DNA from: Nitrospirales bacterium
GTDB lineage: Bacteria; Nitrospirota; Nitrospiria; Nitrospirales; UBA8639
Reading direction: 5' to 3'
Length of the DNA: 64,000 nucleotides
Assembly (NCBI GenBank): GCA_031315865.1
Contig: JALDRJ010000002.1
Coordinates: forward strand, 1,586,001 to 1,650,000
A program made the translations under genes and the position numbers. How positions within the stretch are numbered: the first letter of the stretch is position 1; the number at the start of each line of letters is the position of its first letter. Shown here one piece after another: positions 15,650 through 25,171 of this stretch. The notes below the pieces were generated by a model that worked only from the letters and a program-made list of their open reading frames with translations, did not search any database and was not told the origin of the DNA.

Positions 15650-16409
15650 CGGACAAGAGGTCGTCTATGGTCTCCACACGTTACGGGAATTATTGCGGGC
15701 GGGGACCCGTTCGTTATTACGGCTCTATGTCATACGGGAGGATGCGCAATATTCAGAAATTGTGCGGGAGGCCAGGTCCCGTGCGGTTCCGATTGTCGTT
15801 GAATCTCGTGAACGACTGAATCGGCTCGTCCCACAAGAAAATCATCAAGGGATCGTAGGATTTGTTGCAGCGAAGTCATATGTCGATGAGGATGACTTGC
15901 TGGAGCAAGTGACGCAGTCCAAAGTTCCTCCGTTGGTTTTGATCTTAGATTATATCCAAGACCCTCAAAATCTTGGAGCCATTCTCAGGACCGCTGATGC
16001 GGCGGGTATCCAAGGGGTTTTTATTCCCAAGCATCGTTCGGTCGGTCTCACAGCCGGTGTGGCCCGTGCATCCTCTGGGGCGATTGAATATGTCCATGTT
16101 GCTCGAGCAGGGAACACCAACCGGCTCTTGGAAAAACTTCAATCGGCCAATGTTATGACTTGTGCTCTTGACCCTGGGGCCTCGGAACTGTACAGCGAAA
16201 TTGATCTTAGGGGGCCGACAGCGCTCGTGTTTGGTGCGGAGGGAAAGGGGCTCCGGCCAGGGGTCGTGAAGAAGTGCGATCAACGTGTCCGGATACCCAT
16301 GATGGGACACATCGAATCGCTGAACCTGTCGGCGAGCGTGGCTATCGTCTTATTTGAAGCGTTACGACAGAGGCGAGAGGCTGGAGGAGTAACGGAAAAA
16401 CCTACTTGA
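15501..16409 (+). CDS. rlmB: 23S rRNA 2'-O-ribose methyltransferase RlmB (SpoU family)
   Basis: Methylates the 2'-O of guanosine 2251 in 23S rRNA (E. coli numbering). The substrate-binding domain starts at VVYGLHTLRELLR. The SpoU catalytic domain shows LILDYIQDPQNLGAILRTAD (motif 1), VFGAEGKGLRP (motif 2) and IPMMGHIESLNLSASVA (motif 3), the full SPOUT knot. No ATG, GTG or TTG exists in frame between 15501 and the conserved core at 15660, so the gene must begin inside cysS and carries a basic extension of about 50 residues (GTG 15498 is an alternative). It converges with the LuxR-type gene, overlapping 8 nt. Confidence 0.88.
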   Translation: MSGSNSKSKHDLTQKKGKTLPRPTKFAKTWRNRASSSKIDRTGQLAGSDDGQEVVYGLHTLRELLRAGTRSLLRLYVIREDAQYSEIVREARSRAVPIVVESRERLNRLVPQENHQGIVGFVAAKSYVDEDDLLEQVTQSKVPPLVLILDYIQDPQNLGAILRTADAAGIQGVFIPKHRSVGLTAGVARASSGAIEYVHVARAGNTNRLLEKLQSANVMTCALDPGASELYSEIDLRGPTALVFGAEGKGLRPGVVKKCDQRVRIPMMGHIESLNLSASVAIVLFEALRQRREAGGVTEKPT

Positions 16410-16644
16410 CCTGGATCAGACCTTCTTGGATGGCGGCATTCAATAGTTGAGCCGCATTCGACACACGAACTTTCTTCATCATATTGGCCCGGTGGGCCTC
16501 CACGGTCTTGACGCTGATTTTGAGCCGTTGTGCAATTTCTTTATTCTTAAGCCCAGACCAAATTAGCTGCAATATCTCTTGTTCTCGATCTGTTAAAGCT
16601 TCCGGGCGTTTCCGTTTCACAGGCGGCAGTTCACGTTTTTTCAC
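16402..16644 (-). CDS. Small LuxR/GerE-type DNA-binding regulator
   Basis: An 80-residue protein that is little more than a LuxR helix-turn-helix: LTDREQEILQLIWSGLKNKE followed by IAQRLKISVKTVEAHRANMM, with a basic N-terminus (MKKRELPPVKRKRP). There is no receiver or ligand-binding domain, so it is either constitutively binding or regulated by partners or level. The GTG start is fixed by an in-frame TGA two codons upstream. It is divergent from the prepilin peptidase gene 151 bp away and could act on that region, but no direct evidence for a target exists. Confidence 0.85.
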   Translation of the reverse strand: MKKRELPPVKRKRPEALTDREQEILQLIWSGLKNKEIAQRLKISVKTVEAHRANMMKKVRVSNAAQLLNAAIQEGLIQVK

Positions 16645-16795
16645 TGGTCAAGAACCTAATTTAGCGACGGGAAAGGTAGAACATGACATAATGAATACCG
16701 TTAAACTAAGTAGGGGATCGTAGCAGGCCACTTTCTGAAAGTAAACACATGATTCTACGTAAATTCGACTATTCCGGTCCTGCACAAGGAAGCCG

Positions 16796-17572
16796 ATGAC
16801 GTTGTCGTGTATGCAATTCGCCGTGGTCTTTTTTTTCGGTTTGCTGTTCGGGAGTTTCCTAACCGTCTGTGTCTACCGTATCCCACGGGAGCTCTCCATC
16901 GTTTTTCCTCGTTCGGCTTGTCTGCACTGCGAGCAGACTATTCCGTGGTATGACAATATTCCCGTATTGAGTTTTCTGCTTTTGCGAGGACGTTGCCGGC
17001 AGTGTCAAGCCCCTATTCTCCCACGCTACCCTCTGATTGAACTATCGAATGCCCTTGGCTATATGGCCATCTTGTGGCGATTTGGATGGACATGGGAGTC
17101 GCTGATCTATGCCATATTCTTCTCGGCGCTGCTGGTCATTACTTGGATAGATTGGGATCATCAAATCATTCCAGACGTCATTTCGTTACCGGGAATTCTC
17201 TTAGGAGTTTTGGCCGCTTCGACCGTCCTTCCTACTGGGCTTTTGAATTCGATTGTGGGTATTCTGGTGGGAGGAGGCGTCCTGTTGTTCATGGCATGGT
17301 TGAGTCCTTACCTCTTTGGCAAAGAGGGGCTGGGAGGGGGAGACATCAAGCTTCTTGCGATGGTCGGGGCTTTTCTCGGATGGCAAGCCGCTCTCACTAC
17401 ACTCATGTTCGCATCGATTGTCGGGTCGATTCTCGGCATTATTCTCTTGTCCTGTAAGATCGTCAAAAGAGGTCAATACATTCCATTTGGTCCCTATTTG
17501 GCGTTAGGAGCGATCATTTCCCTGTTTTGGGGGCCAGCGTTAACCGACTGGTATTTCGGACGATTTCTATGA
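16796..17572 (+). CDS. pilD: Type IV prepilin peptidase/N-methyltransferase
   Basis: Integral-membrane aspartic peptidase that cleaves and N-methylates type IV prepilins. The 258-residue protein carries the N-terminal zinc domain with two CxxC pairs (CLHCEQTIPWYDNIPVLSF and CRQCQAPILPRYPLIEL). The catalytic aspartates are in WIDWDHQIIPD and GGGDIKLLAM. Several hydrophobic helices follow. AAGGAAG lies just before the ATG. Its stop overlaps the start of the first pseudopilin gene by 4 nt, so the peptidase and its likely substrates are cotranscribed. Confidence 0.93.
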   Translation: MTLSCMQFAVVFFFGLLFGSFLTVCVYRIPRELSIVFPRSACLHCEQTIPWYDNIPVLSFLLLRGRCRQCQAPILPRYPLIELSNALGYMAILWRFGWTWESLIYAIFFSALLVITWIDWDHQIIPDVISLPGILLGVLAASTVLPTGLLNSIVGILVGGGVLLFMAWLSPYLFGKEGLGGGDIKLLAMVGAFLGWQAALTTLMFASIVGSILGIILLSCKIVKRGQYIPFGPYLALGAIISLFWGPALTDWYFGRFL

Positions 17573-18042
17573 CGGGAGATAGACTATTCAACTCGGGCGA
17601 AAGAGATGGCTACAGTCTTATAGAACTGGTGATCGTCCTGGGAATCTTGGGGATCGTTTTGTTGTTCGGACAGACTTGGCTGATGTCTCAGATCCCGAAA
17701 TGGCGACTGAATGGAGCCGTGAGACAAGTCGTCTCCGATTTCATGGCCGCTAAGACACAGGCGGTTACGCAGGGCAATAAACATGGAATCAGGTTTCTCG
17801 ATGACTACAGGTATTCCATCTTGGATGACGACAATAATGATGGAAAACCAGATCCGAATGAGCGTCTCATCGTTCGGGACATCCGCACGGATTATGATGG
17901 TGTCATGATCGCCTCCACGAATCATCCGATATTTCATCCACGCGGAACGGCTTCGAATCTGGCGACGATCACCCTGTCAAATACCGCAGGCTCAAAGGTC
18001 GTAACTGTGGGGATCACCGGACGGGTTAGTGTGAAATCATGA
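17569..18042 (+). CDS. GspH/FimT-type pseudopilin
   Basis: Minor pilin of a type IV pilus or type II secretion system. The prepilin signal is DG^YSLIELVIVLGILGIVL with the cleavage Gly and Glu at +5. The mature domain carries the FimT/GspH-like region VRQVVSDFMAAKTQAV and a calcium-loop-like DDDNNDGKPDPNE. The start in the ATGA overlap at 17569 gives a leader of about 14 residues; a longer start would run into pilD. 157 residues in total, a normal size. It is processed presumably by the adjacent PilD. Confidence 0.85.
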   Translation: MTGDRLFNSGERDGYSLIELVIVLGILGIVLLFGQTWLMSQIPKWRLNGAVRQVVSDFMAAKTQAVTQGNKHGIRFLDDYRYSILDDDNNDGKPDPNERLIVRDIRTDYDGVMIASTNHPIFHPRGTASNLATITLSNTAGSKVVTVGITGRVSVKS

Positions 18043-18464
18043 GCCAAGATTTTTTCGCCATGGCTGAACGACTTACGAATCAATCAAGGCTCAAGAAGAC
18101 TGACGGAAGCAGCCTGTTAGAAGTGCTCGTGGCCTTAGTCTTAGTTTCGGTCGTGCTGTTAGGAATCTCAGGGTTTTCGACAGTCTCCATCAAGGGAACG
18201 GCATTCAGCCAAAAAATGACGAGGGCGGCCACGATTGCCCAGGATGCACTCGAAGAAGTACGCCGAATCGGGTATCGCTCGTCAGTATCTGGTGTGACCA
18301 CCGACCGTGAACCCTATGGCTCAATCGTTGGCGCGCCTGCGTTTGAACGTGTGGTCGTCATCGAAGCGAATACCCCAAGCCAAGGCGTGCAAAAGACAAC
18401 CGTGACCGTCCGGTGGGATGCCGGTGCGCATTCCCTCTCCTTGACGACGCTCGTGGCGGAATAA
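18039..18464 (+). CDS. pilV: PilV-type minor pilin
   Basis: A 141-residue minor pilin. The prepilin signal is DGSSLLEVLVALVLVSVVLL, with Ser instead of Phe at +1 and Glu at +5, followed by KGTAFSQKMTRAATIAQDAL and EEVRRIGY, typical of PilV. It overlaps the preceding gene by 4 nt and ends 4 nt before the pilW start. PilV-type proteins work with PilW and PilX to prime pilus assembly at the membrane. Confidence 0.82.
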   Translation: MSQDFFAMAERLTNQSRLKKTDGSSLLEVLVALVLVSVVLLGISGFSTVSIKGTAFSQKMTRAATIAQDALEEVRRIGYRSSVSGVTTDREPYGSIVGAPAFERVVVIEANTPSQGVQKTTVTVRWDAGAHSLSLTTLVAE

Positions 18465-18468
18465 CCAC

Positions 18469-19068
18469 ATGAAGACAATAAATGAGCAAGGATTTACATT
18501 AGTCGAGGTCATGGTGGCTTTGGCTTTGAGCGTACTCACTGTTGGAGCCACGTACACCATCTATGCTCGTCAGGTGCAGAGCCAAATCGTGCGAGATGAG
18601 CAACTCGACATGCAGCAGCATGCGCGGGTAGCAATGGATTTGCTCACTCGGGAGGTGCACATGGCGGGTTACGACCCACGGCATGTGAACCGGGATCAAC
18701 TCCTCACGAATGATTTTGATGGAATCGTCTATGATCCTTCAATGCTTGTCGTGAGAGCGGACCTCAATGGAAATGGCGTACCAACAGATACGAATGAGTT
18801 TATCCAGTTTTCACATGATCCGCGCACGATGACGTTGAGACGAAACACCGGAGGAGGACGTCAGCTGCTTGCAGAGCATATTCAAGGATTTGCCGTACAA
18901 TATTTCAATCGTCATGGTCAGGAAACGACAGTTTCATAGGAGATCCGGCAAATTGAAGTAACGATTACCGCACGAACTCCCCATCCCGACCCGGGATATC
19001 CATTGAACGCCGGATATCGCACCTTAACCTTGCGGTCGCGTGTGACTCCTCAAAACCTGGGACTGTAG
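18469..19068 (+). pseudogene. pilW: PilW-type minor pilin interrupted by an in-frame TAG
   Basis: A PilW-like minor pilin: EQGFTLVEVMVALALSVLTV prepilin signal, then DMQQHARVAMDLLTREVHMA. Reading stops at TAG (18937-18939) after residue 156. The same frame remains open afterward for 42 codons to TAG 19066-19068 and encodes the expected PilW ending (RQIEVTITARTP, YRTLTLRSRVTPQNLGL). A single substitution restores one ORF of about 199 residues. Either the strain has a truncated pilin, the codon is read through, or there is a base error. Neighbouring pilin genes look intact. Confidence 0.85.
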
Positions 19069-19071
19069 ATT

Positions 19072-20397
19072 ATGAACGGCCAGCGTAATCATCAGTCCTC
19101 ATGCGACATGGTTCCCAATCCTCTCAACACTGTGCAGGGGATGGCTTTGGTTTCGGCCTTAGTGTTGATGGCCATTTTGAGCGTGATGGGTGCCACGGTC
19201 TTAACGGCCACATCGACAGAAGTGGCAATCAGCGGTCATTATCGACGCGGGGTCGAAGCTTTTTATCTTGCAGAAGCGGGAAGCGCAGAAGGACGAGCGC
19301 GACTACGGGGAGACGCGAGCAGCAATCCACAGCTCATCACCGACCCCTCCCATGTCTATGACCCTCGGTGGACTGCGTATATTCTTACCTCATCAGATTG
19401 GAAGGCTTCAGAGGACAAGGCATTTGATGACAGGCAGACCAATTATTTTCCTCTTCGCGGGAATCCGACGAATATAAGGATTATTCCAAATAGCTTCCAG
19501 ATGTCATTGCCCTACTGGGTCAAGATCGAGCATAAGACAGAATATGATGCTGAACGCGAAGGACATCGGCCAAACACGCCGCATTATTTTGATGGCGACG
19601 GAAGCACGGAAAAACATACCCAAGCGAACCCCGGCCTTGTCATCTTCTATGGATATCCATCAGCAGACACCGATCATCCAACAGAATTTACGAGCACTGG
19701 TCTTGCTCATGATTCTTTTCCAGTTGAACGCATTACCTCTTCTGCAAGCATGGTTGGCGGGGCTGTGACTATTGTGGTCGAGGCCATTCGTCCCCCAGCG
19801 CCTCGAGTACTCGGGGCGCTCTATGCATGGAATCGTGTTTCGTTGACAGGACCGCTGAACTCGGTCAGCGGGATTGATCGTTGTGGAAAGAGTCCTTCTC
19901 AACCGCCGGTCTATACAAACAAGTTCCCCACCACAGGCCAAGCCTCGTTCTCTGGTGTCCCGTCTTCTCCTCAACAGGGCCCATTGGAGGTTTCGTTAGT
20001 CCAAGCGATAGAGTTATTCAAGCATGGCGCCCTGCAAATTACGACACAACAATATGGAGTGCAGTGGGGTGAGGAGACCTCACCGATGACAGTCTATGTT
20101 AATGCCGATGGTACGGCAGGCGGCCTCGTGTTGAGCCGTGTGACGGGTTATGGGAATCTGTTCATTAGGGGAGATGTGACGCTCGAGGGGCCCGTGAACT
20201 GGAAAGGCCTCATCATCAGTTCAGGGACAATCACTATGAATGGAACGACAGGGCCTATCAACATCACCGGTGGGGTTTACGTCCGTGAGTTGATGGATGT
20301 CGCTGGGTCAATATCATTAGAGTACGATAGTTGCGCGATCAAGACAGCCATCCTCAGTAGGCCGCTGATTGTCACGCAGTGGAAGCAATTACTCTAA
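19072..20397 (+). CDS. pilX: PilX-like minor pilin assembly protein
   Basis: A 441-residue protein with the PilX N-terminus: QGMALVSALVLMAILSVMG hydrophobic helix followed by HYRRGVEAFYLAEAGSAEGR, typical of PilX/GspK-like pilin proteins (the +5 Glu is replaced). The long C-terminal part is beta-rich with many Ser, Thr and Gly residues and two cysteines, and is not recognisable as a known domain. It begins 3 nt after the end of the pilW frame and closes the pilin operon, followed by a bidirectional terminator. No PilY1 gene is in the window. Confidence 0.8.
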   Translation: MNGQRNHQSSCDMVPNPLNTVQGMALVSALVLMAILSVMGATVLTATSTEVAISGHYRRGVEAFYLAEAGSAEGRARLRGDASSNPQLITDPSHVYDPRWTAYILTSSDWKASEDKAFDDRQTNYFPLRGNPTNIRIIPNSFQMSLPYWVKIEHKTEYDAEREGHRPNTPHYFDGDGSTEKHTQANPGLVIFYGYPSADTDHPTEFTSTGLAHDSFPVERITSSASMVGGAVTIVVEAIRPPAPRVLGALYAWNRVSLTGPLNSVSGIDRCGKSPSQPPVYTNKFPTTGQASFSGVPSSPQQGPLEVSLVQAIELFKHGALQITTQQYGVQWGEETSPMTVYVNADGTAGGLVLSRVTGYGNLFIRGDVTLEGPVNWKGLIISSGTITMNGTTGPINITGGVYVRELMDVAGSISLEYDSCAIKTAILSRPLIVTQWKQLL

Positions 20398-20415
20398 GGG
20401 GCCTGTTGAAAAAAT

Positions 20416-20446
20416 CCGGACCTCGACTGAGGCCCGGCTTTTTTCT
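20416..20446. terminator. Bidirectional terminator between pilX and icd
   Basis: Stem CCGGACCTC (20416-20424) and GAGGCCCGG (20429-20437) with one mismatch and a GACT loop. T-runs flank it on both strands (TTTTTT after it on plus, and on minus from the A-run at 20409-20414), so it can end both convergent genes. Confidence 0.85.
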
Positions 20447-20477
20447 CGTTTCGATTGTCGGCTAATCTGCCGAAAGC

Positions 20478-22715
20478 CTATTGGAGACTCCCTATGATCG
20501 TATTCAACGTCGCGCTGGGACGCATCCCGGCTTTCACTTTATCCGGACAGGGATGATAGTAACCGCCGATATCAACCGACTTGCCTTTAACGGTTTTCAT
20601 CTCCTCCAGGATCTTGTCAATATTGCTCTCGAGTTCTTTCGCGATAGGAGCAAATTTCGCCTTGAGATCTGGATCATCAGTTTGATTGGCTAATTCTTGC
20701 GCCCAATATAACGCTTCCCACGCATGGGTTCCAGCGTTATCCAACTCTCCAAGCGCTCGACCCGGAGCTTTTCGATTATCCATAAGCTTTCCGGTTGCTC
20801 GATCAAGAGTCTCGGCGAGAATCTGTGCTTTTTTGTTGTTCTTATGCCGGCTGAGATGGGAAAAGGACTCAGCGAGTGCCAAGAATTCACCAAGAGAATC
20901 CCATCGGAGATGGCCTTCTTTGACGAACTGTTGCACATGTTTCGGGGCGGACCCGCCGGCTCCAGTCTCAAACAATCCTCCTCCATTAATGAGGGGTACG
21001 ATGGAGAGCATTTTTGCACTGGTGCCTAATTCCAGGATCGGGAACAGGTCGGTGAGGTAATCCCGGAGCACGTTGCCGGTCGCGGCAATCGTATCTTTGC
21101 CTTCTTTTGCGCGCTTCAATGAATATTCCATCGCCTCGACAGGCGCCATGACCTGAATGTCGAGTCCCGTCGTATCGTGATCCTTGAGATAGCGGTTGAG
21201 TTTCTCGATCAATTGAGCATCATGTGCCCGGTCTTTGTTCAACCAAAACACGACAGGCGTTGAGGATAGCCTGGCTCGATTCACAGCCAGCTTTACCCAG
21301 TCTTGAATCGGAATATCCTTGACTGTGCAGCTACGGAAGATATCGCCGGTTTCCACTTCGATTGAATGCAGGACATTTCCGGCACCATCAATGACTCGAA
21401 TGCTCCCATTGCCCGGAGCCTCGAAGGTCTTGTCATGTGATCCATATTCCTGAGCTTTTTGGGCCATCAATCCGACATTCGGGACACTGCCCATCGTCGA
21501 AGGGTTAAATTCTCCGTTCTCACGGCAGAAATCAACGACAGCCTGATAAATCCCCGCGTAGCTTCGATCGGGAATCAAAGCTTTCGTATCATGTTCTTTA
21601 CCATCGGGCCCCCACATCTTCCCGCCAACCCTGAGCGCAGCGGCCATCGAGGCGTCGATGATGATATCGCTGGGAACGTGCAAGTTGGTAATGCCTTTAT
21701 CCGAATCCACCATCGCCAACGTCGGCCCATTCTTCTGGGCGGCTTGAAGGTCGTCTTTGATTTCATCCTGCTGAGCCTGGGGTAATTTTCCGATTTTGGC
21801 ATATACGTCGCCGATGCCGTTGTTTGGATTCACGCCCAATTCAGTAAACGTCTTCTCGTGTTTCTTAAAGACGTCTTCATAGTAGACGCTCACGCAATGG
21901 CCGAAGATGATGGGGTCAGAGACTTTCATCATCGTGGCTTTCATGTGCAGTGAAAACAGGACTCCTGGTTCCTTTTTGGCTTCTGCGACCTGATCTTTGA
22001 AGAATTGACGCAATACATTCACGCTCATCTTGGTGGCGTCAACGACGTCACCCTTATCGAACGTGACGCTCTCTTTCAAGACCGTGGTGCTGCCGTCTGC
22101 CCCAACAAATTCGATACGGCCTTTGCCTGCGGTTTGTTCGGTAATCGTGGCTGACTTTTCGTTGCCGAAGAAGTCGCCTTCCGACATGGACACCACGTGG
22201 GTTTTGGAGTCCTTGGACCATTTGCCCATCTTGTGAGGATTTTTCTGAGCATATTGTTTCACTGATGAGGATGCCCGGCGATCGGAATTACCTTGTCGCA
22301 AGACAGGATTGACCGCACTTCCTTTGACCTTATCGAATTTGGCCTTAATCGCTTTTTCTTCATCGTTTTTTGGCTCTTCCGGATAGTCGGGAATATCGTA
22401 TCCCTGCTCTTGCAATTCTTTGACGCAGGCCTGAATCTGAGGAACCGACGCGCTGATATTTGGAAGCTTGATGACATTGGCATCAGGCGTAACGACCATT
22501 TCGCCAAGCAAGGCCAGATCATCCGGTTGTTGTTGCTCCGGTTTCAGCCGCTCAGGAAATTGGGAAATAATACGCCCGGCCAGAGAGATATCCTTGGTCC
22601 CAACATTCACGCCAGCGGTGCTGGCAAAGGCCTGAATGATCGGAAGAAAGGACCCACTCGCCAGCTCAGGGGCCTCGTCAACTTTTGTGTAAATGATATC
22701 GGGTTCTTTAGACAT
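20478..22715 (-). CDS. icd: Isocitrate dehydrogenase, NADP-dependent, monomeric type
   Basis: Interconverts isocitrate and 2-oxoglutarate plus CO2. The 745-residue length and sequence (start [57 protein letters not shown]) identify the large single-chain class, unrelated in length to the usual dimeric enzyme of about 420 residues. In this organism the enzyme may run as a carboxylase in the reductive TCA cycle. AAAGGAGA precedes the ATG on the minus strand. It is monocistronic and convergent with pilX, away from the main rTCA cluster. Confidence 0.93.
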   Translation of the reverse strand: MSKEPDIIYTKVDEAPELASGSFLPIIQAFASTAGVNVGTKDISLAGRIISQFPERLKPEQQQPDDLALLGEMVVTPDANVIKLPNISASVPQIQACVKELQEQGYDIPDYPEEPKNDEEKAIKAKFDKVKGSAVNPVLRQGNSDRRASSSVKQYAQKNPHKMGKWSKDSKTHVVSMSEGDFFGNEKSATITEQTAGKGRIEFVGADGSTTVLKESVTFDKGDVVDATKMSVNVLRQFFKDQVAEAKKEPGVLFSLHMKATMMKVSDPIIFGHCVSVYYEDVFKKHEKTFTELGVNPNNGIGDVYAKIGKLPQAQQDEIKDDLQAAQKNGPTLAMVDSDKGITNLHVPSDIIIDASMAAALRVGGKMWGPDGKEHDTKALIPDRSYAGIYQAVVDFCRENGEFNPSTMGSVPNVGLMAQKAQEYGSHDKTFEAPGNGSIRVIDGAGNVLHSIEVETGDIFRSCTVKDIPIQDWVKLAVNRARLSSTPVVFWLNKDRAHDAQLIEKLNRYLKDHDTTGLDIQVMAPVEAMEYSLKRAKEGKDTIAATGNVLRDYLTDLFPILELGTSAKMLSIVPLINGGGLFETGAGGSAPKHVQQFVKEGHLRWDSLGEFLALAESFSHLSRHKNNKKAQILAETLDRATGKLMDNRKAPGRALGELDNAGTHAWEALYWAQELANQTDDPDLKAKFAPIAKELESNIDKILEEMKTVKGKSVDIGGYYHPCPDKVKAGMRPSATLNTIIGSLQ

Positions 22716-23061
22716 GGTCGATTCTCCTTTAGAAGGTTACATGTTAGCTGTCTGCTTGAAAGGGGATTAATAAAACAGAATCACTCGAAGTCGGTATTTT
22801 ATAAGGATTTTTTGGGGTGAGCAATAAACCGAATGGCCTACGAAAATTGGAGAGACTAAAGGCCCAGGTAAGAAACACGAGCCTGAGAAGCCCTACTGGT
22901 TCACAGGACCATTAGGTGAAAATCCATTGAGATTCAATGGGTTGTCACTCATCGGACAAAGCCCGATTGCCTTCGAACATTTCCGAGGTTCATGTGGAGA
23001 AGTCACTTCAGACATCCACTCAAAAGCCGCTCGTGTATCGTGACGGAGTTTTCGTCCAGAT
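22716..23061. other. Intergenic region between icd and the sensor kinase
   Basis: 346 bp holding the icd upstream region and the end of the kinase operon, both on minus. A small hairpin CCATTGA-GAT-TCAATGG lies near 22923-22939. No convincing gene or promoter was recognised. Confidence 0.4.
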
Positions 23062-24393
23062 TCAGGAGTTTATAACTGGAAAATTCAGTATAAACGTACT
23101 CCCGATTCCCACTTCGCTTGAAACTCGAACATTTCCTTCATGTGCGACCATGATCTTCTTCACTAAGCTGAGTCCAAGTCCATATCCGCCGGTGTTGCGT
23201 GTTCGTGACGGGTCGACTCTATAGAATGGTTCAAAGATTCTGGCTTGGTCTTCTGCGGGAATACCCAATCCAAAGTCTTGAACGGAAACCGAGGCTGACC
23301 CAGGAGTCGTTTCAATTCGTACGATAATCGGCCCGAATTCCGGACGAGAGAACTTAATCGCATTTTCGAGTACGTTCCTGATTGCCATGCGAATACGTTG
23401 ATGGTCAAGCCGTAAAATCAGCGTGCTAAGCGAAGTCGTGAGTTCAACGCCAGGTCCGATATCATTATAATCGTGGATGACTTCCTGGGTGAGGGTCACC
23501 AAGTCTACCTGTGTTCGCGTCAAGCTACCGGCTTGGCTCTTGAGGCGCTCAGACTCAAGGAGCTCAGTCACCATCATTTCAAGCTCGTTGATTTCTTGTT
23601 GAATCTTTTCTTTGACCGTGGCATCGTCGATGAATTCAGCAGCTACTTTCATGCGCGTTAATGGCGAGCGCAACTCATGGCTGACATCGAGCAACAATCG
23701 GTCTCGTGACTGAATCATGTCATGCACTTGCCTGCCCATCTCATTGAACGATATCGCCAAATCCCCGAGTTCATCCGAGGACGTCACGGGTACCTGATAG
23801 TCCAATTTTCCTTTCCCGATTTCTTTGACGCCTTCCGTCAACCAATGGACTGGCCGGATGAGTCGTCGAACAACCAAATAACTGCCGCCGATCACGATTG
23901 CGACGAGCCCAGCCAAAAGCCCAAAAGACCAAGCCGGCAGCTCATCAAAGGGCCGGTGAAGAAAAAAGACCGCATATTGCGTGTCCGCACGGTTGAGAAT
24001 CACGAACGGATGTCGATGGAATTGTCCAACCTGCGCCGTCGTTCCAGAATATGCCTGCTCAACGCTGAGCGAGTTTATTGGTGGCAGAGAAGGATCGGTC
24101 GACCAGGACTCTTTCGGAGTCCTGATTCGAAATTGTAATCCCAGTTCCTCAGCCAAGGCGTCAGCACGTTGTTTATTGGGAGGCGTTCCGATTTCCTTGA
24201 CCAATTGAGCAGAGTATTTCGTGAGATTGTTGAATAAATCCGATTTGAACGAATGGCTACGGTCGATGGCGAGGAAAAAGAACCCCCGTATCACGACCAT
24301 CAGGACACAAGCCGTGCCCAAAAAGATGAGGAATAATTTTAAGAAAATCGAACGACGAGGGGAAAATTTGAATTTTGGAATAGATGGCGACAT
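23062..24393 (-). CDS. CpxA-like sensor histidine kinase
   Basis: Membrane sensor kinase of 443 residues: first membrane helix about 16-40, periplasmic sensor about 41-153, second helix about 155-175, HAMP linker to about 228, phosphoacceptor His239 in SHELRSPLTRMK, N-box NVLENAIKFSR, G1 box VQDFGLGIP and G2 GGYGLGLSLVKK. All catalytic motifs are intact. Its gene follows the response regulator gene by 3 nt. Together with the Spy-like gene upstream this forms an envelope-stress operon of the Cpx kind; the actual signal is not known. Confidence 0.88.
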   Translation of the reverse strand: MSPSIPKFKFSPRRSIFLKLFLIFLGTACVLMVVIRGFFFLAIDRSHSFKSDLFNNLTKYSAQLVKEIGTPPNKQRADALAEELGLQFRIRTPKESWSTDPSLPPINSLSVEQAYSGTTAQVGQFHRHPFVILNRADTQYAVFFLHRPFDELPAWSFGLLAGLVAIVIGGSYLVVRRLIRPVHWLTEGVKEIGKGKLDYQVPVTSSDELGDLAISFNEMGRQVHDMIQSRDRLLLDVSHELRSPLTRMKVAAEFIDDATVKEKIQQEINELEMMVTELLESERLKSQAGSLTRTQVDLVTLTQEVIHDYNDIGPGVELTTSLSTLILRLDHQRIRMAIRNVLENAIKFSRPEFGPIIVRIETTPGSASVSVQDFGLGIPAEDQARIFEPFYRVDPSRTRNTGGYGLGLSLVKKIMVAHEGNVRVSSEVGIGSTFILNFPVINS

Positions 24394-24396
24394 GTG

Positions 24397-25110
24397 TCAT
24401 GTGGGAACGATGGGACGAGGAGTCGGTAAGAATTGATAGCCTGCGCCCCAAATGGTTTTGATGTAACGAGGACGTTTGGGATTGTCGTGTAACTTCTGCC
24501 GTAGCCGGCTCACGCCGACATCAACAGAGCGATTGTAGGCCTCCCAGTCAATCCCGCGAATGCGGTCCATCATTTCTTCTCGGGTCAAGACCACACCTGG
24601 ATTGTTCAGGAATAACGACAGGATTTCAAATTCCATCGTCGTGAGGTCAAGCGGTTTGTTGTCCAACGAAACGGTTCGTGTTCGTAAGTTGATGGCTAGC
24701 TCGTCGGCTTCGAGTTGCTCATGCTCGATATATCTGGCGGATGTTGAGGTCCCTCGCCGAAGGACCGTTTTGATGCGAGCCACTAACTCCCTGGGTTCAA
24801 ATGGCTTGGCCAGATAATCATCGGCTCCGAGTTCGAGTCCTGCGACACGGTCAGGCAAGTCCCCTCGAGCCGTCAGCATAATAATCGGTACCGAACTTTC
24901 CTTTCGAATTTCCCGACAAACCGCGAACCCATCCTGGTCGGGCAGCATGAGATCTAAAATGACCAAGTTGGGTGACTGTTGGTGTAAAAGGCTCAATCCC
25001 TCCCGTGGATGCTCGGCAGTGAAGACCGTCATTTGAAACTGGCCGAGGTACTCGGTTAGGAGTTCGTTGAGCTTTCGATCATCGTCGATGATGAGAATCG
25101 TGTTAGGCAT
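24397..25110 (-). CDS. CpxR-like OmpR-family response regulator
   Basis: A 237-residue regulator with receiver (D10, D11, phosphoacceptor Asp53, Lys102) and an OmpR-type winged helix (TTMEFEILSLFLNNPGVVLT, then VSRLRQKLHDNPKRPRYIKT). It is the middle gene of the spy-regulator-kinase operon. OmpR-family proteins bind direct repeats spaced by about one helical turn; such repeats (GTAA every 10 bp) lie upstream of the operon, so autoregulation is likely. Confidence 0.9.
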   Translation of the reverse strand: MPNTILIIDDDRKLNELLTEYLGQFQMTVFTAEHPREGLSLLHQQSPNLVILDLMLPDQDGFAVCREIRKESSVPIIMLTARGDLPDRVAGLELGADDYLAKPFEPRELVARIKTVLRRGTSTSARYIEHEQLEADELAINLRTRTVSLDNKPLDLTTMEFEILSLFLNNPGVVLTREEMMDRIRGIDWEAYNRSVDVGVSRLRQKLHDNPKRPRYIKTIWGAGYQFLPTPRPIVPT

Positions 25111-25132
25111 GGAATAGGAAGCTCACGCTCAA

Positions 25133-25160
25133 GATGGGGAAGGCCTGTACCTTCCCCATC
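25133..25160. other. Perfect hairpin between spy-like and regulator genes
   Basis: GATGGGGAAGG (25133-25143) and CCTTCCCCATC (25150-25160) form an 11-bp stem with a 6-nt loop. There is no T-run on either side. Within the minus-strand operon it probably acts as an RNA processing or partial-termination element that lowers kinase and regulator levels relative to the Spy-like protein. Confidence 0.6.
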
Positions 25161-25171
25161 CGGTCTAAATG

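Noticed and set aside
22923-22939. Hairpin CCATTGA-GAT-TCAATGG as terminator
   Set aside because: The stem is AT-rich, the loop is only 3 nt and no T-run follows on either strand.
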